Below the pieces are notes generated by a model, which made no database searches, was not told the DNA's origin, and was given only the letters and a program-made list of their open reading frames with translations. From positions 3,658,001 to 3,722,000 of the forward strand of contig CM074765.1 in the NCBI GenBank assembly GCA_037355855.1: a stretch of DNA of 64,000 bases, given 5' to 3'. Below, in pieces: positions 9,228 through 19,257 of the stretch (positions are counted from its first letter, which is position 1; the number at the start of each line of letters is the position of its first letter). Position numbers and translations under genes: made by a program. Source of the DNA: Pseudo-nitzschia pungens (lineage: Eukaryota > Bacillariophyta > Bacillariophyceae > Bacillariales > Bacillariaceae).

Positions 9228-10796
9228 CTAACCATCCAGCATGATATCGCCAAATAATGCCTTCCACCCGTCAACACCCATGGCCATTTGTTCGTCGGTA
9301 AGGAGACAACTATCCAAGAGTTCTTGAATGCTCTTGTGGTTGAGGTCCTGGCCAATGAATACGATTTCCTGTCGTCGGTCGCCATAGGGTGACACCCAGG
9401 ATTTGCGCATTTCTCTCTGTTCCTCGTCGGATCCCTGGTAGAATCGGGGATCTAGGCAGTTCCACTTTCCCGGCGATTCGATCCGGGACACGTTCCCCGC
9501 GGTGCTGATGTAGCCAATCAAATCGTGCGAGTTTCCCTGCCACAGGTAGCCCTTCATTCGCAAGAGGGATCCCACTGCCTCGGTGCGGAGCTTCTTTTTG
9601 GCGGCTCCTTCTTCTTGCATTCTCTGGATGGCCTCGGCCCGGGCCTTTTCCGCTTGGGAATCTGTTTGCGCTTGCTCGTCGTCGATTTTCTTTTTCTTCT
9701 CGGGGGGTGCACGGATGTTTTGGTCGCCCTCTTCGTCTTTCATTTCCTCGTCGCCCTCTTCGTCCTTCGTTTCTTCTTCGTCGTATTCGTCCTCATCATC
9801 CTCGTCCTCTTCCATAATGAAAAACGCGTCGATAAAGTTGTCGTACAATTTCATGGGAGCAAAGGGACGGTGGGCCTTGTAAACAAACGACGTGATTTTG
9901 TAGTTTTCTTGGTGCCGGGTGTTCGAAACCTTCTTGGAAGGCAGGATCACCTGCGATTTGCCCGAGTCAATCGTTCGGGCTCGCTTGCAGCAGGGAGACT
10001 CTCCCTTCTCCTCGGACTTCTTGCAGCACGATTTGGGCTGTTCTACCTCGAATTTTTCTAGAAATTTGGAAAGGTCAAAGTCCTTGGCGTTGAAGAGCTT
10101 GGTGTCCACGACCAACGATGGGTCGATGGTTGAGTTTTCGCATTCGATGATCTTGACCCCCTCTCCAGCGAGGAGAGAAACACGATCCTTGACTTCTTCC
10201 AATTGGCTCTCGTTGACGAGATCCGTCTTGTTGAGAAGGACGACGTTCGCATATTCCACCTGGTCTACCAGGAGGCGGGGGTAGTCCTTTCGGTCGGGAT
10301 CGTCCATCAGATCGAGGTTGTGGAGAAATTCCGCCGAATCGACGACCGTGACGATGGTGTCCATCTTGGCCACTTCGCCAAGGTTCATGCCGTGTTCGCT
10401 ATGATCGTGATCGTCGTCGCATTCCTCAAAGAGTGCCGCGATGGCCGCTGGTTCCGAGACACCCGAAGCCTCGATGATGAGGTAGTCAAAGGGCGTTTCC
10501 TTGTTCTGGGTCAGTTTGACGATCTGCTCGATCAGATCTCCGCTCAGGTTGCAGCAGACGCAGCCGTTCTGCATCGATATGACCTCGTCAGATTGGACCA
10601 GACCGGACGACTCGATGAGGTTTTTGTCGATGTTGAGCTCGGCCATGTCGTTGACCAGGACGGCGCACCGGAATTTTTCATCTCCGTGCTTGGCTTCGAG
10701 GATATTCCGGAGAAGAGTGGACTTTCCGGCTCCGAGAAACCCACTAATCAGTGTGACTGGCAGTTGCCGCGGCTTGGGTATTTCCGACTCGGTCAT
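9228..10796 (-). CDS. CobW/ZNG1-type metallochaperone GTPase
   Basis: Member of the COG0523 (CobW C-terminal) GTPase family that delivers metal, mostly zinc, to client enzymes. 522 residues, no intron. The Walker A loop GFLGAGKS is at residues 19-26 and the family metal motif GCVCC at 78-82. A His/Asp-rich loop (EECDDDHDHSEH) is a likely extra metal site, and NKTDL gives the guanine-binding motif. A Cys-rich linker (SCCKK ... PCCKR) could also bind metal. The C-terminal CobW domain (KAHRPFAP ... LLRMKGYLWQGN ... IVFIGQDLN) is split by an insert of about 80 residues, almost entirely Glu/Asp and Lys. Without synteny or expression data, the metal (Zn or Co) is not certain. Confidence 0.93.
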   Translation of the reverse strand: MTESEIPKPRQLPVTLISGFLGAGKSTLLRNILEAKHGDEKFRCAVLVNDMAELNIDKNLIESSGLVQSDEVISMQNGCVCCNLSGDLIEQIVKLTQNKETPFDYLIIEASGVSEPAAIAALFEECDDDHDHSEHGMNLGEVAKMDTIVTVVDSAEFLHNLDLMDDPDRKDYPRLLVDQVEYANVVLLNKTDLVNESQLEEVKDRVSLLAGEGVKIIECENSTIDPSLVVDTKLFNAKDFDLSKFLEKFEVEQPKSCCKKSEEKGESPCCKRARTIDSGKSQVILPSKKVSNTRHQENYKITSFVYKAHRPFAPMKLYDNFIDAFFIMEEDEDDEDEYDEEETKDEEGDEEMKDEEGDQNIRAPPEKKKKIDDEQAQTDSQAEKARAEAIQRMQEEGAAKKKLRTEAVGSLLRMKGYLWQGNSHDLIGYISTAGNVSRIESPGKWNCLDPRFYQGSDEEQREMRKSWVSPYGDRRQEIVFIGQDLNHKSIQELLDSCLLTDEQMAMGVDGWKALFGDIMLDG

Positions 10797-11860
10797 GTTT
10801 TTACACGTAGTGTCTAATACAGAAGAAGAAAGTATCCGTCTTGATTTACTTCTTGTCTGAACGTGGAAAACTGCAAAAGTCTGCTGGAGATGCGATGGCG
10901 AGTGTCTAGTGTCTAGTGTCGAGATAACGGAGGAATGCCATAAGATTACCCGTACGTAAAATCAGTTCCGTATTTGGATGGTCAAGAAGTTCCGTGGTGC
11001 AAGAAGTTTTGGGTCCTTCGGGTCGGACTGGTTGCTACCGTGCCGTACTGCGTCTGCGAACTTCCGAAGAGCTACGGTAGGTCTTAAGGTTTACTTGTAG
11101 TTCCCATAGAACTAGTAGTTTCTACATGAAATAAAGGACCGCTGTTAGTTATTCCGTGGCAAGAAGCGAGTGGCCTGGAACCATCGACGTCTGCTAACAA
11201 ATACGTAGTATGTGAGAATCATAGGCTTTTTCGAGAAAAAGACCTGCAGAGGCCTCACAAAAAGCCTCAAAACGCCTAGCATAAAACACGATTTTGATAC
11301 GATTAGAAAGCAACCTTGAATGGTAAAAAGGCTTTTCTGATTTATGACTCCCTTCTGCAAGCAAGAAGTTTCTTTTTAAGATTCATAAATTGATAAGCTA
11401 TTCGTGGAAGGCCCTCAAAGCAGGGAAAAACCTTACAGATATGTCAAATACATAATTCGTTCTTCTCGTGTTCTCTTGCTTGACATACGTACGACTAAAA
11501 ACAGAGGTGTTTCCTCGCAATGACACACGTCTCATCTCATTTTCCTATTCTTCTCTCTCTAAGGTTACCGTAAGGTTTTACGATTGGACATCCGCTTCCT
11601 GTTACGTTGTCTCTTGTATCGACTTTTGAAATCCCAACGATGAAACAATAATTGCAACACCTGCTTTCGTCGACAAACTACAACTATTTGCGCATTTGTT
11701 CATTTATTCTTCTCTTCAATACCAAGCAACGCATTCTTCCCATTTCCTTGGTTCCGGTTCAATATCACTGGAAATCTCTCAAGAAACTCTATCCTGTACC
11801 ATTGGATCACTTCTATTACTATCGTTCTGAAACGTCACGGTTGACACTCTTGAAAACGCC
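10797..11860. other. Divergent intergenic region
   Basis: Shared upstream region between the CobW gene (reverse) and the nitroreductase-like gene (forward), so it should hold both promoters. Scattered ACCGTAAGG/CTTACGG words are present. I see no coding frame with recognisable content and no RNA gene. No zinc-response site could be identified by eye. Confidence 0.45.
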
Positions 11861-12712
11861 ATGGCTTCCCAAGACATTCGTCCTTCCATCGTTACAACGG
11901 TTGCCCTGCTCATTGGGAGCGGTGTATTGTGGTATCGGAAGAAGACTACCGGATCGGACACACATAATGAAGACAGAACTATCGACAGGGACGAAAACAA
12001 CGATAGCGGCAATATCGATAACAACGACACAAAGATGGACCTTTCCGTGCTGAGTTGCATCCGAAACCGGCGCTCCGTCTTTCCATCGAGCTATCTGAAA
12101 ACCCCCCCTCCCCTCGACGATTCCATAATTCAATCGCTGCTGGACGCCGCTATCTGGGGACCCTTCCACGGCAGCAACTACAAGGGTTGCAAGCATCCAG
12201 CAAAGTTTGTGGTCCTTGGGAAACAGGCCATGGTGGAAATGCAAAACATGACGCTCCAGTACTACGACAAAAACTGGAAAGAGGTCGGCTGGGGTTCGAT
12301 GTGCCCCTCCGAGCCCGCGGATCGCACCCAGGAAGAATACGACCAGTGGAGAAAGATGACCCTCGACGAAATATCGGGCCGGTGGGCCCCGTGCTCGCAC
12401 ATGATTGCCATTGTGATGCGCCGGCAGACGGGTCCCAGGCGGCTCCCGGAGTGGGAAGAGGCCGCGGCCGTGGCGGCGGCCACGCAAAACATGCACATCC
12501 AGTCGACCAAGTTTCCCCAGCTGGCTTGCTACTGGAGCTCGTGGCACACGGCCGCCCGCGACAGCGACGAGATGAAAAAGTTTCTCAACATGGAACCGGA
12601 AGACAAGTGCCTGGGGTTCTTCATTGTGGCGCAACGGGATCCCAAGCGCTGTTCGCTCAAGGATCGGCGCAAGCGGGACCCGTCCCTCATGGAAGTGGAG
12701 TGGAGGAAGTGA
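11861..12712 (+). CDS. Nitroreductase-like FMN oxidoreductase, membrane-anchored
   Basis: 283 residues, no intron. Residues about 9-25 form one hydrophobic segment (IVTTVALLIGSGVLWY) followed by a charged linker of about 35 residues rich in Asp/Asn/Glu, so the catalytic domain would be tethered to a membrane. From about residue 65 the sequence follows the nitroreductase fold: SCIRNRRSVFPSSY, where the paired Arg binds the FMN phosphate in this family, then a helix LLDAAIWGPFHGSN. Later come a helix containing AAAVAAATQNMHI and a region ending in GFFIVAQRD. The family uses NAD(P)H to reduce nitro compounds, quinones or halogenated substrates. Nothing here identifies the substrate. The gene is intact and stops at TGA. 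Confidence 0.85.
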   Translation: MASQDIRPSIVTTVALLIGSGVLWYRKKTTGSDTHNEDRTIDRDENNDSGNIDNNDTKMDLSVLSCIRNRRSVFPSSYLKTPPPLDDSIIQSLLDAAIWGPFHGSNYKGCKHPAKFVVLGKQAMVEMQNMTLQYYDKNWKEVGWGSMCPSEPADRTQEEYDQWRKMTLDEISGRWAPCSHMIAIVMRRQTGPRRLPEWEEAAAVAAATQNMHIQSTKFPQLACYWSSWHTAARDSDEMKKFLNMEPEDKCLGFFIVAQRDPKRCSLKDRRKRDPSLMEVEWRK

Positions 12713-13453
12713 ACCAAACGGAACCCAATCAAACCAAACCAAACCACATCACATCACATCACATCACATCATCAGCGACAGAACCATGCGTGGGTCATGA
12801 CAGGCACGAGAGAAACAATCGTGTTTGGTGACACCAATTCATTGCACAAAACACTCTGCCATCATCGCATCAATCAATCAATCAATCAATGGATTGCTGA
12901 TGCTACTACTAGTACTACTATCATCTACCGGTAAGATTACTACAAGAAGAACCGTGATACCGGCACAAACAATGAGTGCGACCGAAATAGTGTGAATCCA
13001 TAAGATCGGCTGCTGGGCTATCTAGAACATACTACTAGGAATAGTTGCTTGTAATAGTTGCATACCGGTACTTCGGTGGAGCAACAGAACACAGAACAGA
13101 TAAGTTACTTCCTACACGTTTTTGCGGTCTACGTACTTCGTATTCTGTTTCGCGCTATTGGACCCACACGTACGTGCACGTAGTACCTGCCGAGTTAGAT
13201 CGCCCGTGCCTACTGGTACAGGTACGGTAAGGCTATTTCGGATTTTGATTCATTCATTCTTTTCGTTTCGGGGAAGAATACTCTATTTGTACGGGAGAGA
13301 AAAGACAATGTCAAAAGTTTTCTGAAAACTGTTTTTCGTACGAGTTCCGTTCTGTGTGAATAGACTACGGTAGGGAACGGTATTTACGGGTACCTGAACT
13401 TGTAATGTCTCAATTACACAAAAATGACATTTTTCTTGTATTCCGTTTCTTTG
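12713..13453. other. Intergenic spacer with microsatellites
   Basis: Holds a (CATCA)n run at about 12744-12773 directly after the nitroreductase stop, a short (AATC)n run near 12874-12890, and many ACCGGTA/TACGTAC words. No gene is supported. It ends at the left half of the interrupted MITE. Confidence 0.5.
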
Positions 13454-13482
13454 TACTACGGAATTCCTATCAGCTGTCCCAC
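13454..13482 (+). mobile_element. 95-bp MITE, left half, split by copia insertion
   Basis: Left terminal inverted repeat (TA then CTACGGAATTCCTATCAG, then CTGTCCCAC) of a small TA-flanked element whose right half is at 19523-19588. The last five bases (13478-13482, CCCAC) are the target-site copy made by the copia insertion. Joining the halves gives 95 bp, the same length as the intact copies at 43727-43821 and 53095-53189. Confidence 0.85.
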
Positions 13483-13742
13483 TGTTGAATTCAGTAGTTC
13501 GTCTACGAAAACCTCAAAGAGCACAATTAACTCTGTTGGTTAGATACAAGTGTTTAAACTATGAGTAGTGGATCTCGGATGGGTGCTTTGTTGTTATCCA
13601 TTGGATGCGTTCAGCCACCTCAGGATGACTCGATTACGTCATTCTTACTTGTGATGAATGACTGCCATCACCCTCATACCGTCCATACATACGTATATGT
13701 GTTATTTGATAATTGTGCCATTGGAACGGCACATTCCCAACA
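13483..13742 (-). repeat. 3' LTR of copia element
   Basis: 260 bp, identical by eye to 19258-19517. In the sense orientation it begins TGTTGGG and ends TTCAACA. Two CCAAT boxes and a TGACGTAA (CRE/bZIP-like) word lie in the proposed U3. It is preceded in sense by the purine-rich GGCAGGAGTG (13743-13752), the likely polypurine tract. A forward open frame starting at 13561 is only LTR sequence and also occurs in the other LTR. Confidence 0.95.
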
Positions 13743-13790
13743 CACTCCTGCCATTTGTAGGCACTTTCGTGTGTCTGCAAATAGGTACTA

Positions 13791-14375
13791 TTACTGTGCC
13801 TTTCGCTTGGCATAAACGTCTTGATAGGCAATGTAGTCAGCTTCACTGACTCCCATTACCATATTTCTAAATTTCCTAAACAGGGATCCCTGTAATGGTT
13901 TTGTGAAGTAGTCTGCTAGCATCTCCTCTGTTGGACAATATTGGATCGAGATCTCCCCTTTCTTCACTCTGTCTGTGATTAGAAAGTACCTGATATTGAT
14001 GTGACGAGTCCGCTTGGTGCTAGATGACTTTCCATTCATTTCTAGTTTCATTGAGCTGGTATTATCTTGGTTTAAGATGTTCTTCTCCCCAATGTACTTC
14101 TTGGCTTCTTCTCTGTCGATGAATTCATGTTCGATTCGCGCAGTGTATCCCTGCCATTCAAGGTAATAATGACACCATAGATTGTAGGGGAGAGTATCAT
14201 CCACTCCAACCAGTTCTGCTTCTGTTGAACTCTTTGTATTGAGCTTCTGTTTTGTTGATATTGCAAGCACGGCGCCCTGCCCGAATGTGAGAACCCTCCG
14301 GTGTGACTCTTCATATCCGAGTGGACCGCAAATGATGCGTCCACATACCAGTAAGCGTTTCCGGTGGTGTCCCAT
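13791..14375 (-). CDS. Copia RNase H domain, C-terminal part of Pol in shifted frame
   Basis: Continues Pol after a frame break near 14294-14299. Real homology starts at about VLTFGQGAV and runs through KSSTEAELVGVDD, the RNase H acidic block, then the conserved RHINIRYFLITD and TEEMLADYFTKPLQG, the usual copia C-terminus. The upstream frame carries the first RNase H acidic motif (WYVDASFAVH). The two frames join if a GGG run (reverse-strand reading of 14295-14297) were one base longer. The codons before 14300 in this frame are not expected to be translated. Confidence 0.8.
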   Translation of the reverse strand: MGHHRKRLLVCGRIICGPLGYEESHRRVLTFGQGAVLAISTKQKLNTKSSTEAELVGVDDTLPYNLWCHYYLEWQGYTARIEHEFIDREEAKKYIGEKNILNQDNTSSMKLEMNGKSSSTKRTRHINIRYFLITDRVKKGEISIQYCPTEEMLADYFTKPLQGSLFRKFRNMVMGVSEADYIAYQDVYAKRKAQ

Positions 14376-16537
14376 CCCAATACGAGTGGTAAGAATACAG
14401 TTCCCCGCACATATCCGAGCACGCGCTTGAGTTTCTTCCAGTCGTCCCTATCTGGGCTCGCCACCCGAGTACATAGGAATGCGATTGCGGTCTGTATGTC
14501 CGGTCGTGCCCGCTTGCTTGCAAATAGTAGCTGAGCCACGTGTTTGTGGAACGTCTCAGCGTCTTCCTTGTTGAGCTTGTCGCCGTCTTGATTAGTTTTG
14601 AATAGGTGATCCGATGCTGGTGTTGGAATCACCCTCTGCTCCAGCAATGTTGATGGTAGGTCACTCAAGATTCCCTCCAGGTAGTCAAACATGCTGAATT
14701 TCACCTTTCCTTTCTCCGTATAGTCGATGGTCATGCCCACATAGTCATGCACCCGACCCCGGGTTACGGTGAGTGGTGACTCAACGCCAAACACTTTGTT
14801 AAGGTCATCCAACACGCCGGTAACCACCGGTGGATCCTTGTGTGAGATTTTCAGGTCGTCAACATGCCACACTATTGTGCACTGTTGCCCATTGATCATC
14901 TTGTTGGCGGTGCATGTGTCATATGGGTTGAGTTTGAAACCCCATTTGATGAGTTGTCCTGAGAGGCGCTCCCAGAACAGGAGAGCAGCTCTTAGGGTGC
15001 CATATATGGCCTTGTCGGCTTGTGTGTACAATATCTTGTGTCCTTTTCGCTCCAGCATGTGCTTTCGATACACTCCAGGGTCGATTCTAGCCAGCAGCTC
15101 GGCCATTGGGCCATCAAATCGAATGTGCACGATCTCTCCTTCTGGCATTGGTGTCTGCAGGAATGCCCCCGGTATGTCGGCTGTCGCTACGTCGCGTCCC
15201 TCAATGGCATCAATTAAACACGTTAACATGAGGCCATGGAGAGATACGGTGGGTGAGTAGGTGTCCTCACGAGATATAAAGTCTCGTTGCGTTCGGCCAT
15301 CGGCACAGCCTCGGGCCTTAATTTTACCACAGCGCTTCCGCTTAAGAAACATCAAGTACGGCAACGCTCGCTTTATCTCTTCACGAGTCATGTCTTTTAT
15401 ACTAACCGGGTGAACAACTTTTCTCTCGTGTAGCTGCTTCAGTTCGGTCAGCACTGCTTCTACACCGGCCGTTCCAAACAGTTTCAGTCCGGCCTTGACC
15501 CCGTATTGTTTTGTAACAAGGGACGCATCAATATTGTTGTATGCTGCAATTGCGTTGGAGATGAACACATAGTGCGCATGTTGTGTTTCGAGGCGCTTGA
15601 TTGCCCGCCCGAGTCCTCCGGTGAACATGTTGGAGTGGTGGGAAACGTGCGCCCGGTGGTGGACACTTGTTGTATAACCGTCGCTGGCGTTGTATTTGTT
15701 GTGTCCCCTGGTTACTCGTGGTCTGAGCGTCATTGTGGTGCTGCTCTCGTCTTCATTGTTGCTGTTGCTGTTATCATGGTTGGCAGCGTCCACACTCCTA
15801 TTGTCCTCCTCCTCCTGTAGTCCCTCGTAATCCTGTGCGGAATCGTGTTGGAGGTCGTCTTCCTCGTGGGACTGGTCGTCTGCCGCTCCTTGTTCCTCGT
15901 TAAACGACGCATCACACGCATTGCCACATGCATTGGTGTCGTTTTCTGTCTCGTTGTTATCGCCCGTCGACCCAGCGCGCTCGCTCGAGCGCTCCACGCT
16001 CTGGGACTCGACCGTTGAGTCGTCGTCCACCGAATGGTCTTCTTCTGGTGGTGGGGAGTTGGGTTCACTGTCAGTCTCACTTTCCCCATTACTGACTTCG
16101 TGTGTGATGGATTCTCCACCATGGTGGTCTTCATCTCCGTTCGCTTCTTCTACATCGTCCGCGAGGGTCCCGGCACTGGCGTCTTCCTCGGGATCACTTA
16201 ATTCGGCTTCGTCCACGAACCCGGTAAGTTCTGTGTCCACTGTCGAGTCGTCAGGTGTGAAAGAACGGTCGGAGGCGCCATCGTCACTGCCGATTGATTC
16301 TGTGTCGATGTCCAATATGGTTGTCTCACCATGACTGTCCCTGAATATTACGCCAATGGGCGCATTCTGTTCGGCGGCAATTTGTTCCACTCTGGAAATG
16401 ACCATATCGGTCATATGTGCGGCAGTTGCCGTCTGCCGGCGAATTCGGCGACCGGTCTTCAGATCGAACAAATACATTGCTCCACTTCTGTCACCTGTTG
16501 GCCGGAGGTAAATTGTGTCACGCGCTCGAGGGTTCAT
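14072..16537 (-). CDS. Copia Pol, linker and reverse transcriptase
   Basis: 821-residue frame carrying the C-terminal tail of integrase, a long acidic Asp/Glu/Ser-rich linker (about residues 80-270), and a reverse transcriptase. Visible RT blocks are ADIPGAFLQTPM, KAIYGTLRAALLFWERL and the catalytic IVWHVDDLKISH; the first half of RNase H is YVDASFAVHSDMKSHTGG. The frame then runs out after the break near 14296; its last 75 or so residues are out of frame and not homologous. It is in the same frame as the upstream gag-integrase ORF, separated only by one TAG. Confidence 0.88.
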   Translation of the reverse strand: MNPRARDTIYLRPTGDRSGAMYLFDLKTGRRIRRQTATAAHMTDMVISRVEQIAAEQNAPIGVIFRDSHGETTILDIDTESIGSDDGASDRSFTPDDSTVDTELTGFVDEAELSDPEEDASAGTLADDVEEANGDEDHHGGESITHEVSNGESETDSEPNSPPPEEDHSVDDDSTVESQSVERSSERAGSTGDNNETENDTNACGNACDASFNEEQGAADDQSHEEDDLQHDSAQDYEGLQEEEDNRSVDAANHDNSNSNNEDESSTTMTLRPRVTRGHNKYNASDGYTTSVHHRAHVSHHSNMFTGGLGRAIKRLETQHAHYVFISNAIAAYNNIDASLVTKQYGVKAGLKLFGTAGVEAVLTELKQLHERKVVHPVSIKDMTREEIKRALPYLMFLKRKRCGKIKARGCADGRTQRDFISREDTYSPTVSLHGLMLTCLIDAIEGRDVATADIPGAFLQTPMPEGEIVHIRFDGPMAELLARIDPGVYRKHMLERKGHKILYTQADKAIYGTLRAALLFWERLSGQLIKWGFKLNPYDTCTANKMINGQQCTIVWHVDDLKISHKDPPVVTGVLDDLNKVFGVESPLTVTRGRVHDYVGMTIDYTEKGKVKFSMFDYLEGILSDLPSTLLEQRVIPTPASDHLFKTNQDGDKLNKEDAETFHKHVAQLLFASKRARPDIQTAIAFLCTRVASPDRDDWKKLKRVLGYVRGTVFLPLVLGWDTTGNAYWYVDASFAVHSDMKSHTGGFSHSGRAPCLQYQQNRSSIQRVQQKQNWLEWMILSPTIYGVIITLNGRDTLRESNMNSSTEKKPRSTLGRRTS

Positions 16538-16555
16538 TGTGTTGTCGTTGGCGTC

Positions 16556-19135
16556 CTAGTGTGCGAGCACATAGTCCCCAAACTGGAACTTGCAGTGTTT
16601 TGTTGCGTCAAGCCGCACGCCGGTTAGGAGTTGCCTTGGAGATATTGTTGCTGACACTCCTACTTTGTTGCACCAATTGTTCAACCAAAAGATTGCAGCG
16701 GCAACCATGTCGATTGTGATCCGACGTGGAAGGCGCTTAAATGGTATAGAAGCAAACAAGCAGCGGATTCTCTCTTTGCAAGTGCGATTGTCCCGTTCGA
16801 CATAGGGCTCATGTTGGTTGCGGGCAACACCTTCAAATTGTACCGGTGGGTTCCGGTTGAGTAGGCTCTCACTGAGGCAATTGAACTCGTTGTCGCCGGA
16901 TATGCATGTGACTATGAATCCTCGCCCAGCATACAGACCAATGATTGCCCCAATAGTTTTGTTGAGGGTAGCTTGGGATGCGTCCTCGATAGCTGACACA
17001 GTCCGGAAGTATAGATGCCGCGAGACGCTTCGGAAGAACTTGATTCCATTGACCGTAAATATGTCGACGCTCACGGTGACGTGTCGGTAGCGATCGAGTA
17101 TCTCGAATGGGACTGGGGTGGTGTCCTCGCGCACGTGTGCCGGCTGCTGTCGGACTGACTTCCCTTTGACAATGTTGGTGTTTGCTCCGAAGATATCTTC
17201 GGCGATTATAACGTCCCGCCGAGCAACCGGGCAATTCAACAGCATGTTGTTGTCAATCATCCTTAGAAATTCCTTGACGCTTGGAAAACCGAGTGTCTCC
17301 TGCAGTTTCCGAGCTCTGGTGGCCCGGCGAACGTCCAGGTCTGAGTAGAGTTTCTTCTGTCCTTCAACCGAGGTTATCGCGAGCATTGTTCCATCGGTTT
17401 CGCGGAGGTCACAGTAGTACAGCCCACTGTCTGCTCGTGTGAATCTTCGTGTGCTGCCATCTGGCTTGTGTACGAAAAACGATTGGGTGATTGCAGTATC
17501 AAGTGTGACGCGGTATGTGTCAGACACAAGGCTGAGTGATAGGATATTTGCCATTCCACCTTCCTGATACCACACAGTTCCAAACCCGGGTAAGTGTCCA
17601 ATTTTGTCGACCACCACCACTCCTGCGTTGCAGTGGATTCGGATCTTGTTTCCATTCGGGTGGATCTGAATATCCCGGAGCAACTTGGGGTTGCTTACAC
17701 AATTGCATGTGGCCTGGCTGTCAAGGAGCAGCCAGTATGGGTCGATGTTATTGGATCTTCCTTGAGAGAACATGTATTCTGTTGCGCCCCCAAGTTGGTG
17801 ATGTGTCACCCGTGAGTCCTCACTCCTGGCTTCTTCGATGGTATGAGATTGTACGAAACAAAGCTCATCTGACGCGTCATCGTCATCGATCGCTGCCATG
17901 AGGACTTGGGTTGCCTCCTTGATGGTGGGCCCCTTGGTTGTGGCGACGGACGAGTCATCATCGTCAGAGCTCTCGGTGGACTCTGTTTCGATAGCGTTGG
18001 ATACAAGAGTGGTTCCATCAGTGGTGTCGCCTTGCTTGTCTCCTGACTTCTTGTTCTTTCCTTGTCCTTGGGTGTTGGACCGGGTTGATTTGTATTGACT
18101 CATTAGCTCAAGAGCTTTCGGTTGCGTCATGGGGTATACGTCGCTTCCTAGACTGTAGTTGTCTTTGAGGACACCGGCAAGATTGCGGTGTAGCTTGTTG
18201 TTGCTTCCGTTGACGACTACGACGGAGAGCAACATTTCTTCCATGGCCAAGTGTATTTTGGATTGGTTGTTGGCATCCATCTCCGTGTATTGTTCGTAGG
18301 TTGTGTCTGGGAATGACTTCTTTAGCGTCAGCTTGATCATGGCCTTGGATCGAATGGTGATTCCTGCAGAGGTGAGTACATCGAAGCGAGCCTTGGTTTC
18401 TTCTGCATAGGTTGCGGCGTCTTTGTTGATGTCTTGTCTACAGGAGAAGAACTTGTAAATTTTGTTGATGGTGTCTACCATTGGGTGTACTTTGGTGGCA
18501 CTGTCACGATAGCAATATTCTCTGAGGAGGGTGAGCAGTTGTATGGTGTCCTGGTTGGTTTCGGCGTCGGCCCATTCCTCGCATGTCTTCAGCTGCTGCT
18601 TCACTCCTGGGCTCAGCTGTCCCTCGATGGTTGAAAAGAGGCTTTTGAGATCTTCACAATATTGATCATACTTCTTTACTGCTCGTTCACCTTTCTTCAC
18701 CCAGAGCTCCTCCAACAGCCGCTTCTTATCTTCGTTTACGGTGCAGGAGCCATCTGCGTTCACGGTTGTGTATTTTGCAGCGTCCGGCATCGGTGGAAGG
18801 AAGTTGTCTTCTTCGAGTTTAGCTAGATCGATCAATGTGGTCTTCACCTTTGAGTTCTTCTTTCCGGCCACGATCTTGAGTCCTTCGAACAGCTTGTCAT
18901 ATTGTCCGGATTTCGATCCATCTATGACTATTCCTTTCAGTTCATCCTGGTCCAACCCATGGAATTTTCGTTCAGTTGTGGTTGGTTTGCGTTCAGTTGC
19001 GGGTGCGCTTCCGGTGTTATTATTGTTTCGACGGCTTCGGTTGCGCGATCGTCCGTTGCTGTTGTTACCATTGTTGTTGTCATTGTTGCCGTGCGAGCCT
19101 CCATTGGAGCTCTTCGGCGTGTTGAGCTGTTCCAT
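16556..19135 (-). CDS. Copia Gag, protease and integrase
   Basis: 859 residues from an ATG 122 nt inside the 5' LTR. The first about 400 residues are a Gag-type helical protein with an Asn/Gly/Arg-rich head. The protease follows at WLLLDSQATCNCVSNP, where DSQ replaces the usual DSG/DTG. The integrase core shows acidic residues in VSVDIFTVNG, ISGDNEFN and VERDNRTCKERI (the D, D, E set). The frame ends in TAG at 16556-16558, in a tail (FGDYVLAH) that in other copia elements continues straight into the linker, so the stop interrupts a polyprotein and does not mark a natural end. Confidence 0.9.
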   Translation of the reverse strand: MEQLNTPKSSNGGSHGNNDNNNGNNSNGRSRNRSRRNNNNTGSAPATERKPTTTERKFHGLDQDELKGIVIDGSKSGQYDKLFEGLKIVAGKKNSKVKTTLIDLAKLEEDNFLPPMPDAAKYTTVNADGSCTVNEDKKRLLEELWVKKGERAVKKYDQYCEDLKSLFSTIEGQLSPGVKQQLKTCEEWADAETNQDTIQLLTLLREYCYRDSATKVHPMVDTINKIYKFFSCRQDINKDAATYAEETKARFDVLTSAGITIRSKAMIKLTLKKSFPDTTYEQYTEMDANNQSKIHLAMEEMLLSVVVVNGSNNKLHRNLAGVLKDNYSLGSDVYPMTQPKALELMSQYKSTRSNTQGQGKNKKSGDKQGDTTDGTTLVSNAIETESTESSDDDDSSVATTKGPTIKEATQVLMAAIDDDDASDELCFVQSHTIEEARSEDSRVTHHQLGGATEYMFSQGRSNNIDPYWLLLDSQATCNCVSNPKLLRDIQIHPNGNKIRIHCNAGVVVVDKIGHLPGFGTVWYQEGGMANILSLSLVSDTYRVTLDTAITQSFFVHKPDGSTRRFTRADSGLYYCDLRETDGTMLAITSVEGQKKLYSDLDVRRATRARKLQETLGFPSVKEFLRMIDNNMLLNCPVARRDVIIAEDIFGANTNIVKGKSVRQQPAHVREDTTPVPFEILDRYRHVTVSVDIFTVNGIKFFRSVSRHLYFRTVSAIEDASQATLNKTIGAIIGLYAGRGFIVTCISGDNEFNCLSESLLNRNPPVQFEGVARNQHEPYVERDNRTCKERIRCLFASIPFKRLPRRITIDMVAAAIFWLNNWCNKVGVSATISPRQLLTGVRLDATKHCKFQFGDYVLAH

Positions 19136-19240
19136 GCTGGAGGATGATGTTATCGACTACGACAGCTGGATGTGGCGCTCGGAGGATGTATATCTACTCA
19201 ACGTGCGCTGTCGAAACGCTATGGTGGTCTCGAACACCGG

Positions 19241-19257
19241 TAGTTTAAACACTTGTA
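19241..19257 (-). promoter_or_regulatory. Primer-binding site of copia element, self-complementary type
   Basis: In sense orientation the 17 nt directly after the 5' LTR read TACAAGTGTTTAAACTA. They are perfectly complementary to 19320-19336, a site inside the LTR 62 nt upstream. The site does not start with TGG, the complement of a tRNA CCA end. This matches the layout of self-priming retrotransposons and not ordinary tRNA priming. Confidence 0.7.

Noticed and set aside
13561..13815. Forward open frame, 84 codons
   Set aside because: It is LTR sequence of the copia element. The same frame occurs in the other LTR at 19336, and it has no domain.
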